Below, piece after piece: positions 1-8,961 of a stretch of 64,000 nucleotides of DNA. The stretch is from Aliikangiella maris (GTDB lineage: Bacteria > Pseudomonadota > Gammaproteobacteria > Enterobacterales > Kangiellaceae): positions 30,421-94,420 of the forward strand of contig NZ_JBFDAH010000020.1 of NCBI RefSeq assembly GCF_040719265.1. The letters are read 5' to 3'. Below the pieces are notes generated by a model. It was not told the origin of the DNA. It saw nothing but the letters and a program-made list of their open reading frames with translations, and did no database searches. Made by a program: the position numbers and the translations under genes. Within the stretch, counting starts at the first letter, position 1. Each line of letters opens with the position of its first letter.

Positions 1-504
1 GGAGTGACAGGCAAAGCAGGATTCGGTCAGTTTACCCAAGTAAAAGTTAACGAGTTCCGCTTTTTCCTTTTCGGCAACATGTGACAACATGCCAGCATAG
101 TAATGAAAGTTGTTGTCTAGTTGGATAAAGGCAGGAGTTAAATTGTTGTGTAGTTCGTCAATTTGTGATGCCGTTAGTTTTTTCTTAAAAATAAAGCTAT
201 CGCTAATCTGTTGAGCCGTCTGCTTGATTGTTGCAAACTCACCAGCGGCAAACGCTGAGATAATTGTTTGTACACCTTTTTGGATGGCTTGCATCTCTTG
301 TTTGAGTAAAAGTTGTAGCTGAGGAGACAGTGTTTCAATCAAGTTGGCCGATTGAGTGAATTGATGTGCTTGTTTTGGTCGGTGCTTTTCTGTTTGGTTA
401 TGAGCATTTTCACCGGTTTTACTGACGACAGTGTTTGATAACAATGCTAAAGTTGAAGCTGTGAGTAGGGTACGCAACAGTTTTGAATCGTATAGCAATT
501 TCAT
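1..504 (-). CDS. Cytochrome c'-like protein (C-terminal part cut off by window edge)
   Basis: The reading frame starts at the ATG at 504, preceded by an AAAGGAA ribosome site, and runs off the start of the window after 168 codons. The first ~25 residues look like a secretion signal (MKLLYDSKLLRTLLTASTLA), so the protein is probably periplasmic. The middle is helical and Gln/Lys/Glu-rich. The visible end contains CFACHS, a CxxCH heme c attachment site placed after a long helical domain. That is the arrangement of cytochrome c' (four-helix bundle with the heme site near the C-terminus). Family assignment rests on this layout; a true C-terminus cannot be seen. It is divergent from the TonB receptor gene, and the two share a ~490-bp intergenic region. 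Confidence 0.7.
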   Translation of the reverse strand, partial: MKLLYDSKLLRTLLTASTLALLSNTVVSKTGENAHNQTEKHRPKQAHQFTQSANLIETLSPQLQLLLKQEMQAIQKGVQTIISAFAAGEFATIKQTAQQISDSFIFKKKLTASQIDELHNNLTPAFIQLDNNFHYYAGMLSHVAEKEKAELVNFYLGKLTESCFACHS

Positions 505-996
505 TTTTCCATTTCCTTTGATGTTTTTTATTAAACAGAGCTTTTTGTCAAACTTATGATTGTCAATAGCTTGATGAAAACATCTTGCTATTATGACTCG
601 GCATCTTAACCGATTTGAGGTGTGTGTTAAATCAATCAGATCAAATAAATTTAAAGTTAAATTTTGTTTTTTGCGGCCTGAACGGAAAAATTCAATATCA
701 ATTATATTGAGCGCATCAATCTGTTTTTGAGATAAATCATTTTTGTTGAGGGAGTTATTACACAGATATGTTGTTAATTTTTGGGTTTGCAAAAAAGTAA
801 AATTATGCTGAGAATTTTTTCATTTTTATTGCACTGGTAAGTTTTTGATAAGCAAGTCATATTTTAAAATGTATAACTTGTTTAGTTTTATCAGTATGGT
901 TTTTCATTGGTCTTCAATCAGTAAAATGCTTTAACATTTTGGGTGGAGTAACAAGCGGTTTACTCTAAAAGATTGATTAGAGGTATTCATAAAACA
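505..996. other. Divergent intergenic region, AT-rich
   Basis: This region between the cytochrome gene and the TonB receptor gene must hold both promoters. It is very AT-rich. I see no gene, no RNA gene and no clear operator in it. Confidence 0.5.
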
Positions 997-3666
997 ATGA
1001 AAACAAATATATTCACATATAGTGCAGCACATTTAATGTTGCTAAGTACACTTACACCAAGTTCAATAGTTGCGCAAGATAATACTAACGTATCGGATGA
1101 GAACTCACGAATCATTATTACGGGGTCAAGGATAGCCAGAACCGAACTTGAAGGATCTTCTTCGGTCATTACCTTGACCGCTGAAGATATTCAAGCACAA
1201 GGGTTTTCAACAGTTGCCGAAGCGTTGCGTTCACTTTCGCAGGCAACTGGGTTTGTTGAATCTGAACAGGCTGCCGCAACAGTACAAAATGCTTATGCGG
1301 TCAATTTAAGAGGTTTTGGGCCAGGACGAAACCTGGTTTTACTTAATGGTCAGCGTATTTCTGACTATCCAATGCCATTTGGTGGCGAGAGTAACTTTGT
1401 TAATCTGGCACAAATTCCTGCAGGGATCATTGAGCGTATTGAGATAATGACCGGTGGCGCATCATCTATTTATGGATCGGATGCTATTTCAGGGGTTATT
1501 AATATTATTACCAAAACTGCCGTGAGTGACCATCAAATCAGTTTAAGAGCTGGTACTACAACTGAAGGTGGTGGTGACACTTATCGTATTCAATTTTCTG
1601 GTGGAAAAAATTTCGCTAAAACCAATATGACTTATGCACTGGAGTATTTTAATACCGGGCTGATCACGGGTGATGATCGAGATTATCTTGATAGTATCGA
1701 TGATATTCCTGCGATTAATGCTAACGACGGTTATGGCTTGGGCTGGCTGATTAATACGCCTTTTCAAGATGCAGATGGTGACGGGTATCCCTTTGTTGAT
1801 CCTGCTGGAATTTGTGAGCAATTTTCCTCGTTCAACCGTGTATTATTTCCAGCACCAGGTGAGCCCGGTCAACCATTACCCTATGGTGGGTATTATTGTG
1901 ATTATGACAATATTGGTGAAAATAGTTTACGTAACGAAAGAGAATGGCTTAATGCGTTTTTTAACGTGAGCCATAACTTAGGCGAATATCGCGAAATTTA
2001 TGCGACTATTATGTTATGGGATAATACTTCTGAATCGATTCCTTGGGAGCGGTTTTATTTTTTTCAGACACCACAAATTGACGCACGTCGCTTATTTTCA
2101 ATTAATGAATTAGGTACGCGCAGTGAGAAATTTGATGAATCCAGCTTTAATATTTCTGCGGGGATGCGTGGTACTTTTGGTGAGACTAATGACTATGAAA
2201 TTAATCTCTCGCATAGTATTGCCAAGTTTAAAAATACGGGCTTTGCATTTAAAACCAATGCGGTTAATCAATATTTTTTATCAAATGACACCGTCACTGA
2301 TCCCTATTATCCACTTAATCGAGAAAATTTTGATAAACCACTGACCCCTGAAATTTATCAGACTTTATCGGGTGAGTATTATAATGATGCGGATTCACAC
2401 TCGACAACGCTACAAGCAATTCTTTCTGGTGAGTTGTATGAGAGTGCGACGGAACCTGCTGGATATGCTTTAGTGGTAGAATATGCTAGCCAGAAATATG
2501 ATATTGACCCAGATCCTAATTTATTTAGTACTGGTGATGACCCATTTTATTTTATGGGGTCAACTATTGGCGGTGGCGAACGTGATCGTTATGCTGTTGG
2601 CTTTGAAGTGAGATCGCCGCTTGGTGAGCAAGTCATTTTAACCAGCGCTTTGCGTTACGATAAGTATGATGATGAAACCGATGTTGATGATGCATTAACC
2701 TATAATGTCGGTGTTGAGTTTCGTCCATCGGAAATGCTTTTATTGCGGGCTAAAACGGCAACCAGTTTTAGAGCTCCTGACATGCACTATGTTTTTGCTG
2801 AGCAAACCGAGTTATTTGGTGTTTCTCAAGATACCTATTTATGTCGCTTAAATGGTTTTGGAGATGATTGCCCATTTCGTCAATCGGTGGATATTATTTC
2901 AGGTGGATCTAAACAGCTCAAAGAAGAAGAAGGGAAGTCAAATAGTGTCGGTTTAGTGCTACAGCCAAACGAAAACTTTTCGGTTTCTCTCGATTACTAT
3001 GAGTTAGAATTAGAAGATATTGTCGTCTCTATGAATGTTGAAAAGCTCTTGTCGCGTGAAGCCGATTGTTTAATTGGTCAAAAAGAAAATGGTGATTCGG
3101 TTGATAGCTCCTCAGCAGAATGTACCGATGCGCTCAATAGAACTATTCGCACGAATGATGGGTTTTTAACTGGTGTTAGTTTGCAGCCGATCAATAATTC
3201 ATTTTTAGAACAAAATGGTGTTGATGCCAATATTCGGTACACCTTACCAACTGCCGACTCGGGACTATGGCGTGCAGAACTGAGTTACAGTTATATTCTG
3301 GATTACAATATACAAGAGTTTTCTGATGATCCGGTTGAAGATATTCGCAAACAATTTGAACCTTATGAAAAATTGCGTTTTTCAGTATTATGGGCAATGG
3401 CCTCATTTGATATCAATTTGTTTGTCAATCGTATAGGTGAGACGGCTTTATTTGATGAAACTGGAATGATAGATCCTTGGACAACTTATAACTTGAACTT
3501 GGGATATCAGATAGATGCACAATCCAAGTTGGAGTTGATTATTAATAATTTGACCGATGAAGAAGCGCCCGTTGATACAACCTCGGTGGTGGTTCCGTAT
3601 TTCAATGCCGGAGTTTACAATGCATTTGGACGAGAAGTTTTTGTTGAATACAAATATCGTTTTTAA
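997..3666 (+). CDS. TonB-dependent outer-membrane receptor
   Basis: I choose the ATG at 997 (889 residues) over an upstream in-frame TTG at 973. The ATG is followed directly by a signal peptide ending near SSIVAQ, and AGAGG lies 13 nt upstream. Residues ~38-150 form a plug domain: ITGSRIARTELEGSSSVI, then DIQAQGFSTVAEALRSL, the NLRGFGPGRNLVLLNGQR motif, and GGASSIYGSDAISGVINIIT. The rest is a 22-strand-type barrel with cysteine-bearing loops (for example CRLNGFGDDC), and it ends in the aromatic tip YKYRF typical of outer-membrane insertion. The family imports scarce ligands such as siderophores, carbohydrates, vitamins or oligopeptides using TonB energy. Nothing nearby fixes the substrate, and no TonB/ExbBD genes are in the window. 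Confidence 0.92.
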   Translation: MKTNIFTYSAAHLMLLSTLTPSSIVAQDNTNVSDENSRIIITGSRIARTELEGSSSVITLTAEDIQAQGFSTVAEALRSLSQATGFVESEQAAATVQNAYAVNLRGFGPGRNLVLLNGQRISDYPMPFGGESNFVNLAQIPAGIIERIEIMTGGASSIYGSDAISGVINIITKTAVSDHQISLRAGTTTEGGGDTYRIQFSGGKNFAKTNMTYALEYFNTGLITGDDRDYLDSIDDIPAINANDGYGLGWLINTPFQDADGDGYPFVDPAGICEQFSSFNRVLFPAPGEPGQPLPYGGYYCDYDNIGENSLRNEREWLNAFFNVSHNLGEYREIYATIMLWDNTSESIPWERFYFFQTPQIDARRLFSINELGTRSEKFDESSFNISAGMRGTFGETNDYEINLSHSIAKFKNTGFAFKTNAVNQYFLSNDTVTDPYYPLNRENFDKPLTPEIYQTLSGEYYNDADSHSTTLQAILSGELYESATEPAGYALVVEYASQKYDIDPDPNLFSTGDDPFYFMGSTIGGGERDRYAVGFEVRSPLGEQVILTSALRYDKYDDETDVDDALTYNVGVEFRPSEMLLLRAKTATSFRAPDMHYVFAEQTELFGVSQDTYLCRLNGFGDDCPFRQSVDIISGGSKQLKEEEGKSNSVGLVLQPNENFSVSLDYYELELEDIVVSMNVEKLLSREADCLIGQKENGDSVDSSSAECTDALNRTIRTNDGFLTGVSLQPINNSFLEQNGVDANIRYTLPTADSGLWRAELSYSYILDYNIQEFSDDPVEDIRKQFEPYEKLRFSVLWAMASFDINLFVNRIGETALFDETGMIDPWTTYNLNLGYQIDAQSKLELIINNLTDEEAPVDTTSVVVPYFNAGVYNAFGREVFVEYKYRF

Positions 3667-3688
3667 GTGGGCTTAATTTTTTACTAAA

Positions 3689-3722
3689 CTTATGCCAGAA
3701 AATTTAAAATTTCTGGTATAAG
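3689..3722. terminator. Hairpin between convergent genes, probable bidirectional terminator
   Basis: A stem of about 13 bp (CTTATGCCAGAAA pairing with TTTCTGGTATAAG, one G-T wobble) lies 22 bp after the TonB receptor stop and before the convergent GMC gene. There is no long T-tract, so termination is inferred from position and symmetry. Confidence 0.45.
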
Positions 3723-3901
3723 CTGTTAGTAAAGAATCTAACACAACTAAAATAATTAAAGCATATAACCTAATCAATATGTATGATTTAATAAAAAGTA
3801 AATGCTCAGATTAGCGATAAAGTTATTCGCGAGTTGAAGCCTCAATCATCAATCTTTAATACAAGTATCATTGTTACGCTGAATATCAAATACCGATTTA
3901 T

Positions 3902-5512
3902 TTAACTACTGGCTCGAATCATATCCGCTGCTTTTTCTGCTATCATCGTTGTTGGGGCGTGTGTATTGCCTGAAGTGATGGTGGGCATAATCGAAGCATC
4001 AACTATACGCAACTTGTCAATGCCAATGACTCTTAAGCGACTATCAACGACAGCCATGGGATCATCACCCATTTTGGCTGTACCCACTGGATGAAAAATT
4101 GTTGTACCAATATTACCAGCAGCTTGCGCTAACTGTTCATTGTTTAAAAATTCGATGCCTGGCTTTATCTCTTTTGGGCGATAGGCTGACAGTGCGGGTT
4201 GAGCAACAATTTTGCGGGTAAGACGTATTGCATTGGCGGCAACTACTCGGTCCCGTTCGGCAGACAGGTAATTTAATTTTATTTTGGGTTGTATATATGG
4301 CGAATCTGATTGTAATTGAATGTTGCCCCGACTTTCTGGTCGAAGGTGACAAACGCTCGCGGTAAATGCGGGATATGGATCAAGCGGATCACCAAATTTT
4401 TCTAAGGATAATGGTTGGACATGATATTCCAGATCCGGTCTACTCAGTTGTGGATCCGATTTGGCAAATACACCAAGTTGACTGGGGGCCATCGACATAG
4501 GGCCTGAGCGTTTGATTAAATATTCAAGACCAATGTTCAATTTTCCCCACCAGCTGTTTACTTGCTGATTGAGCGTTTTTACACCAGAGACTCGAAAACT
4601 ACAGCGAATTTGTAAGTGATCTTGCAGGTTTTCACCTACACCAGGTAAATGATGAACCACCGGGATATTAAACGATTGTAAATGATGGCTGGGACCAATG
4701 CCCGATAACATTAATAATTGCGGTGAACCAATTGCACCTGCAGATAATATCAGTTCTTTATTGACCGAAAATTCTCGTCGCTGATTATGCTGATTGATTT
4801 GGATACCGCGAGCAGATTTACCATCAAACAATATTTTCTCTGCTTGAGCTTGGGTTAAGATAGTTAAGTTGTCACGATAGGCGGCTGGTTTTAAAAAGGC
4901 TTTTGCAGAGCTCCAGCGCCAACCCGATTTTTGATTCACCAAAAAGTAGCTTACGCCAGCATTATTTCCTCGATTAAAGTCATCAATTTTGGGAATACCA
5001 ATAGACTCACAAGCATTGGCAAACGCATCTAAAATCTCCCATGACAAGCGTTGCTTTTCAACTCTTAGTTCACCATCGGTTCCCTGATATTTGTCATCAG
5101 CTAAAAAATGATTTTGTGATTTAATAAAGTAAGGTAAAACATTTTTCCAGCTCCAGCCTGGATTACCCAGTTGTTGCCAATGATCATAATCTTCAGATTG
5201 TCCGCGCATGTAAATCATACCGTTAATTGATGAACAGCCACCCAGCACTTTTCCTCGTGGATAATTTAAAACACGTCCGTTCAAACCTGGTTCGGCTTCT
5301 GTTTTAAATTGCCAGTCAGTTCGCGGGTTATTCATACAATACAGATAGCCTACAGGAATATGCACCCACGGATATCGATCATCTTTACCAGCTTCAACTA
5401 GCAGTACGGTAGTCTTTGCATCTTCTGTTAAGCGATTAGCCAGCAGACAACCTGCTGACCCTGCACCAACAATAATATAATCGTAACTGGCTGCTATGCT
5501 ATTCATTGTCAT
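3902..5512 (-). CDS. GMC-family FAD-dependent alcohol/choline dehydrogenase
   Basis: A 536-residue flavoenzyme of normal family length. Residues ~10-35 carry the FAD-binding Rossmann motif (VGAGSAGCLLANRL). GMC signature 1 is GKVLGGCSSINGMIYMRG. Signature 2 lies in LSAGAIGSPQLLMLSGIG. The catalytic histidines are in FHPVGTAKMGDD and in the C-terminal NTHAPTTMIAEKAA. The closest known types are choline dehydrogenase (BetA) and AlkJ-like alcohol dehydrogenases, which oxidise alcohols to aldehydes. The gene starts 43 bp after the stop of an MmsA-like aldehyde dehydrogenase on the same strand, so the pair could carry an alcohol through the aldehyde to an acid or acyl-CoA. Two in-frame ATGs (5512, 5506) are possible starts, and neither has a strong ribosome site. 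Substrate unknown. Confidence 0.88.
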   Translation of the reverse strand: MTMNSIAASYDYIIVGAGSAGCLLANRLTEDAKTTVLLVEAGKDDRYPWVHIPVGYLYCMNNPRTDWQFKTEAEPGLNGRVLNYPRGKVLGGCSSINGMIYMRGQSEDYDHWQQLGNPGWSWKNVLPYFIKSQNHFLADDKYQGTDGELRVEKQRLSWEILDAFANACESIGIPKIDDFNRGNNAGVSYFLVNQKSGWRWSSAKAFLKPAAYRDNLTILTQAQAEKILFDGKSARGIQINQHNQRREFSVNKELILSAGAIGSPQLLMLSGIGPSHHLQSFNIPVVHHLPGVGENLQDHLQIRCSFRVSGVKTLNQQVNSWWGKLNIGLEYLIKRSGPMSMAPSQLGVFAKSDPQLSRPDLEYHVQPLSLEKFGDPLDPYPAFTASVCHLRPESRGNIQLQSDSPYIQPKIKLNYLSAERDRVVAANAIRLTRKIVAQPALSAYRPKEIKPGIEFLNNEQLAQAAGNIGTTIFHPVGTAKMGDDPMAVVDSRLRVIGIDKLRIVDASIMPTITSGNTHAPTTMIAEKAADMIRASS

Positions 5513-5555
5513 TTATTGTTATCTATTTTTAAAAGAAGATGTTTTCTCAATTTAT

Positions 5556-7076
5556 TTAACGGGATGTCGGCATAATAAAAGCTGAGTGTTCTTCTGATGA
5601 TGCGATACCAGCAGTTTGCCACCTACTGGTAACTGTTTTTAATCGAGTATAAAAGCGAACGCCTTCTTCGCCATGAATGTGATGATCGCCAAATAGTGAA
5701 CTTTTCCAGCCACCAAAAGAGTGGAAGGCAACAGGAACCGGAATAGCAACATTAATTCCCACCATACCAACATGAATATTCCGCGAAAAATGTCGGGCTG
5801 CTTGTCCGCTTTGGGTGTAAATTGAAGTACCATTGGCATATTGGTGTTGATTAATCAGTGTAATTGCTTCATCCAGATCGTTAACACGAACAAGACATAA
5901 TACTGGGCCAAATATTTCTTCTTGATAAATTGACATGTCGCTTGTCACTTCATCAAATAGCGTAGCGCCAATAAAAAATCCGGTATTGGTTGGTGCAAAA
6001 GTTTTTTGACGACCATCGACGACTAGTTTTGCTCCCTGTTCAACACCCGACTGAATGTAGTTTTTGACTTTGTTTAAATGTTCCGCAGTAATTAATGGTC
6101 CCATATCGGTATCTGACTGATCTCCTGGAGCAACTTTCAGTTGATTGATTTTGTCAACCAATATTTTACTTAGCGTATTGGCATTGTCCTCTCCGATTAC
6201 AACGGCGACAGAAATAGCCATACAACGTTCACCTGCTGAACCAAATGCCGCACCAATTAGCGCGTCAGCAACTTCATGCTGAGAGGCATCGGGCATAACA
6301 ACTAAATGATTTTTAGCACCACCGAGTGCTTGTACTCGCTTATTGCTAAGGGTTGCTTGTTGATAAATCGATTGTGCAACATGGGTGGAACCAACAAAAC
6401 TGACAGCGCTAATTTCGGGGTGTGCTAATAAGTGTTTAACGGTTGTATGATCACCTTGTAATACATTAAATACACCGTTAGGTAATCCCGCCTGCTGTAA
6501 TAGTTCGGCTAATACCAAACTGGCAGAAGGAACTTTTTCACTGGGTTTTAGTATCATACAGTTACCACAGGCAATCGCCACCGGAATCATCCACAATGGT
6601 ACCATTACCGGAAAGTTAAATGGTGTTATGCCCAGACAAACCCCGATCGGCTGACGGAAACCAGTGCAGTCAACTTGAGTGCTAACATTATCTGAAAACT
6701 GCCCGCCAAGCTGCGACGATATGCCGCATGAAAATTCGATAACTTCGAGTCCACGAATCACTTCTGCTTTCGCATCGGCAAATGTTTTACCATGCTCTTG
6801 TGTAATGATTCCCGCTAAACGCTCGAGATTTTTTTCTAGAAGTTCTCTAAATTTAAATAAAACACGTGCACGCTTTGCTGGACTGGTTAGTGACCATAAT
6901 GCAAAAGCCTGCTGAGCTGTTTTTATAGTGCTTTGAATCTGGTGTTCGTCGGCAATTATAACTTGTGAAACCTGCTCACCTATCGCTGGATTAAATACCG
7001 GTAATTTGTTTTGCTCCAGATTAAGATGAATTTTCCCCTGAATAAAGTGACCGATTGTTTGCACGTTTAACTCCAT
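5556..7076 (-). CDS. mmsA: Methylmalonate-semialdehyde dehydrogenase (CoA-acylating), MmsA type
   Basis: A 506-residue aldehyde dehydrogenase. MmsA features include the N-terminal IGHFIQGK, GITPFNFPVMVPLWMIP, the nucleophile Cys in GSAGERCMAISVAVV, EEIFGPVLCLVRV, and the C-terminal GGWKSSLFGDHHIHGEEGV followed by FYTRLKTVTSRW. MmsA enzymes oxidise methylmalonate or malonate semialdehyde with NAD and CoA to propionyl- or acetyl-CoA, in valine, inositol or beta-alanine breakdown. None of the usual valine-pathway neighbours (mmsB, hydroxyisobutyryl-CoA hydrolase) is present. It sits instead in a pair with a GMC dehydrogenase, so its in vivo aldehyde may differ. The start at 7076 agrees with the family N-terminus. 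Confidence 0.88.
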   Translation of the reverse strand: MELNVQTIGHFIQGKIHLNLEQNKLPVFNPAIGEQVSQVIIADEHQIQSTIKTAQQAFALWSLTSPAKRARVLFKFRELLEKNLERLAGIITQEHGKTFADAKAEVIRGLEVIEFSCGISSQLGGQFSDNVSTQVDCTGFRQPIGVCLGITPFNFPVMVPLWMIPVAIACGNCMILKPSEKVPSASLVLAELLQQAGLPNGVFNVLQGDHTTVKHLLAHPEISAVSFVGSTHVAQSIYQQATLSNKRVQALGGAKNHLVVMPDASQHEVADALIGAAFGSAGERCMAISVAVVIGEDNANTLSKILVDKINQLKVAPGDQSDTDMGPLITAEHLNKVKNYIQSGVEQGAKLVVDGRQKTFAPTNTGFFIGATLFDEVTSDMSIYQEEIFGPVLCLVRVNDLDEAITLINQHQYANGTSIYTQSGQAARHFSRNIHVGMVGINVAIPVPVAFHSFGGWKSSLFGDHHIHGEEGVRFYTRLKTVTSRWQTAGIASSEEHSAFIMPTSR

Positions 7077-7557
7077 TTTAAATATCGAAAAGAGAGAATA
7101 AATATTCCAAAAAGTCTAACAAGTAAGATAACGACAAAAGGTGTCGTCTTTCACATTATTTTTGTGTATTTGTACATTTGAATTAGGCGAGATTTTATTG
7201 ATTTCTAATTAAATTATTTAAATCCATAACTTACTTGAAATTAACCACTTTTTTATCGGGGATACATTATTTAATCTAGCTTAAAAAAATACACTACAGT
7301 TTGATTAGATAAAATAGTTGAAGGCTAAACTATTTAATACGCATGTAATAATCTTTAATGTAGAGGTCAAATTATAAATCTGAAGTGATACTAGAAATAA
7401 AAAGCATTGATTTGAAATTTGCTGAGAATAAAAATAAAGCGTAAAAAATTACACTAAAAATATTCAACTATTCACATAAATTATTCAGGTATTCGTTTGG
7501 TGACACAGAATGAAAATGCAACTTCATTCTGTGCAGTGTATTATAGTGTGGACGAAT
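7077..7557. other. AT-rich intergenic region with a hairpin at its right end
   Basis: About 480 bp upstream of mmsA and downstream of the DUF2938 gene. It should contain the mmsA-GMC promoter. No coding region is convincing. The only clear structure is the hairpin at 7504-7533, listed separately. Confidence 0.5.
7504..7533 (-). terminator. Hairpin after the DUF2938 gene
   Basis: A perfect 11-bp inverted repeat (CACAGAATGAA / TTCATTCTGTG) with an 8-nt loop lies about 25 bp beyond the minus-strand DUF2938 stop. There is no T-tract on either side, so termination or mRNA 3'-end protection is inferred. Confidence 0.5.
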
Positions 7558-8094
7558 TTATGCTGCGTAACGTAGGCTATTTAAAATCGCAGCAAGATAT
7601 AAACCCACGGCAAACGATGTATGCGCAATTAAACTGCGCAGCCGAGCGGTATTAGGGGCTGGTGTCTTAGATGCTGCGACACCAAATCCAAATCCAGGTT
7701 GCATAATTAAAAAGGGAAATAATACGGTCATAATGCCGAAGGTAATCGGCAATATGGGGGTTGGCTGGCTTAACCATGACTGATTAACCAGTATTAACAG
7801 GACTGCCGCAAAAATAATTCCTGTTAAATAATGAATGATCCAACCTAAAATCATTTCGCCCGGCATTGGTGCTGAGTCTATAATTTTATTGTGGGTAAAT
7901 TTACCTTTTCCAAAATATAAAAACCAGCGTCCAACCAAGGCATAATTAAGTGAGGGAATATTAAAGATTTTTTTTTGTAAAAAAGCCCATAAATCCATAA
8001 CGATGGTAGCTATGACACCAATAATGACTGTATCGAACAATAGATCTGAATTAAAGATCACTCTACTCCTCCATAAACAATTTAAATTGAGCAC
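7558..8094 (-). CDS. DUF2938 family inner-membrane protein
   Basis: A 178-residue protein with about four hydrophobic segments. The family hallmarks are visible: IATIVMDLWAFL near the start, NYALVGRWFLYFGKGKF, PGEMILGWIIHYLTGI, FPFLIMQPGFGFGVAASKTP and the closing RSLIAHTSFAVGLYLAA. DUF2938 has no established function. The first ~12 residues (before the hydrophobic start) may be extra, and a start a few codons further in is possible. It is the last gene of the minus-strand series that begins with the NRPS, but it lies beyond the globin-end hairpin. A shared role with the biosynthetic genes is therefore only a possibility. Confidence 0.8.
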   Translation of the reverse strand: MLNLNCLWRSRVIFNSDLLFDTVIIGVIATIVMDLWAFLQKKIFNIPSLNYALVGRWFLYFGKGKFTHNKIIDSAPMPGEMILGWIIHYLTGIIFAAVLLILVNQSWLSQPTPILPITFGIMTVLFPFLIMQPGFGFGVAASKTPAPNTARLRSLIAHTSFAVGLYLAAILNSLRYAA

Positions 8095-8171
8095 TACATA
8101 AATTGAAAAAATATATTATACATTTTAAAAACTAATTTTAATTTAATAACGCTTAGATACATTATCAATAT

Positions 8172-8759
8172 TTATGTATTCGCGCGAAGATTATTTAATC
8201 GTTTATTAATTAAGTCAAGGAAATCTTTTTTTGTTGGCAGGGAAGGGTAGCCAACATATCGTTGCAATGCTGCATCAAAATGCTCATGTCTAGTTGGCTC
8301 AACAACCTCATAACCATCTTCTCTAATTTGCTTGATATTTCTTTTTACGGCGGGTTTATTCCACATGCTGGTGCCCATAACAGGGAAAAAAATAACTGGA
8401 TATTCGGCTGCCAAAATGACAGTGGTGAGTCGATTTGTCGCACCGCCATTAGCAACAGTTGAAAGTGTATTCGCCGTAGTCGGTATTACCAGTAAAATGT
8501 CGTGATCGGCAACAATTTTAGAGGGTTTATCTGTCGGCCAGTCTACAGGTTGGTCGCCGCTGATCACTCTGTCGGCATAGATTGCCATCGTTTCTGCAGG
8601 AAAAAATGTAAGTGCTGTTGGAGTCATTAATACGCTAAGATGACAATCAATTTCTTCTTTTATCGCATTTAAATATTCGGGCAGTTTTACAATGTCAATT
8701 GACCCTGTAGTACCGATTAAAATTCTTGGTTTACTCATCTTTTTCTCAGTTGCTTGCAT
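8172..8759 (-). CDS. HFCD-type flavoprotein (phosphopantothenoylcysteine/peptidyl-Cys decarboxylase-like)
   Basis: I place the start at the ATG at 8759 (195 residues), because AAGGA lies 9 nt before it; a further in-frame ATG is at 8738. The fold motifs are those of the homo-oligomeric flavin-containing Cys decarboxylase family (EpiD, MrsD, CoaC). These are an ILIGTTGSI nucleotide loop, the IPTTANTLSTVANGGATN segment matching the PASANT region, and PVMGTSMWNKPAVKRN matching the PxMNxxMW region. Two deviations stand out: the Asn of PxMN is Gly here, and no obvious equivalent of the catalytic His follows the first helix. It may therefore bind FMN without classical decarboxylase activity. Its position just downstream of a cysteine-activating NRPS operon is suggestive, since family members act on cysteine-derived groups. 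Confidence 0.75.
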   Translation of the reverse strand: MQATEKKMSKPRILIGTTGSIDIVKLPEYLNAIKEEIDCHLSVLMTPTALTFFPAETMAIYADRVISGDQPVDWPTDKPSKIVADHDILLVIPTTANTLSTVANGGATNRLTTVILAAEYPVIFFPVMGTSMWNKPAVKRNIKQIREDGYEVVEPTRHEHFDAALQRYVGYPSLPTKKDFLDLINKRLNNLRANT

Positions 8760-8880
8760 GGTAAATGATCCTTGAATGTCGATAAATTCAATGTTGTTGA
8801 TGCTAGTTGTTTTGTCTCTTTTATTTTGACACTGATATTTTGACACTAAAAAATTGTTTGTCTTTTATTGGCAGTGTATT

Positions 8881-8920
8881 GGCAAGTGGGTGTATATCTA
8901 CAATGCACATACCACTTGCC
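8881..8920 (-). terminator. Hairpin at end of the NRPS operon
   Basis: Arms GGCAAGTGG and CCACTTGCC (9 bp, extended by GTAT/ATAC across a small bulge) lie 41 bp downstream of the globin stop on the minus strand. No T-tract follows. It marks a probable operon end or partial terminator before the flavoprotein gene. Confidence 0.5.
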
Positions 8921-8961
8921 CTTACCGAAAATAATTTTAATATGCATTAATAGAAGTTGAG

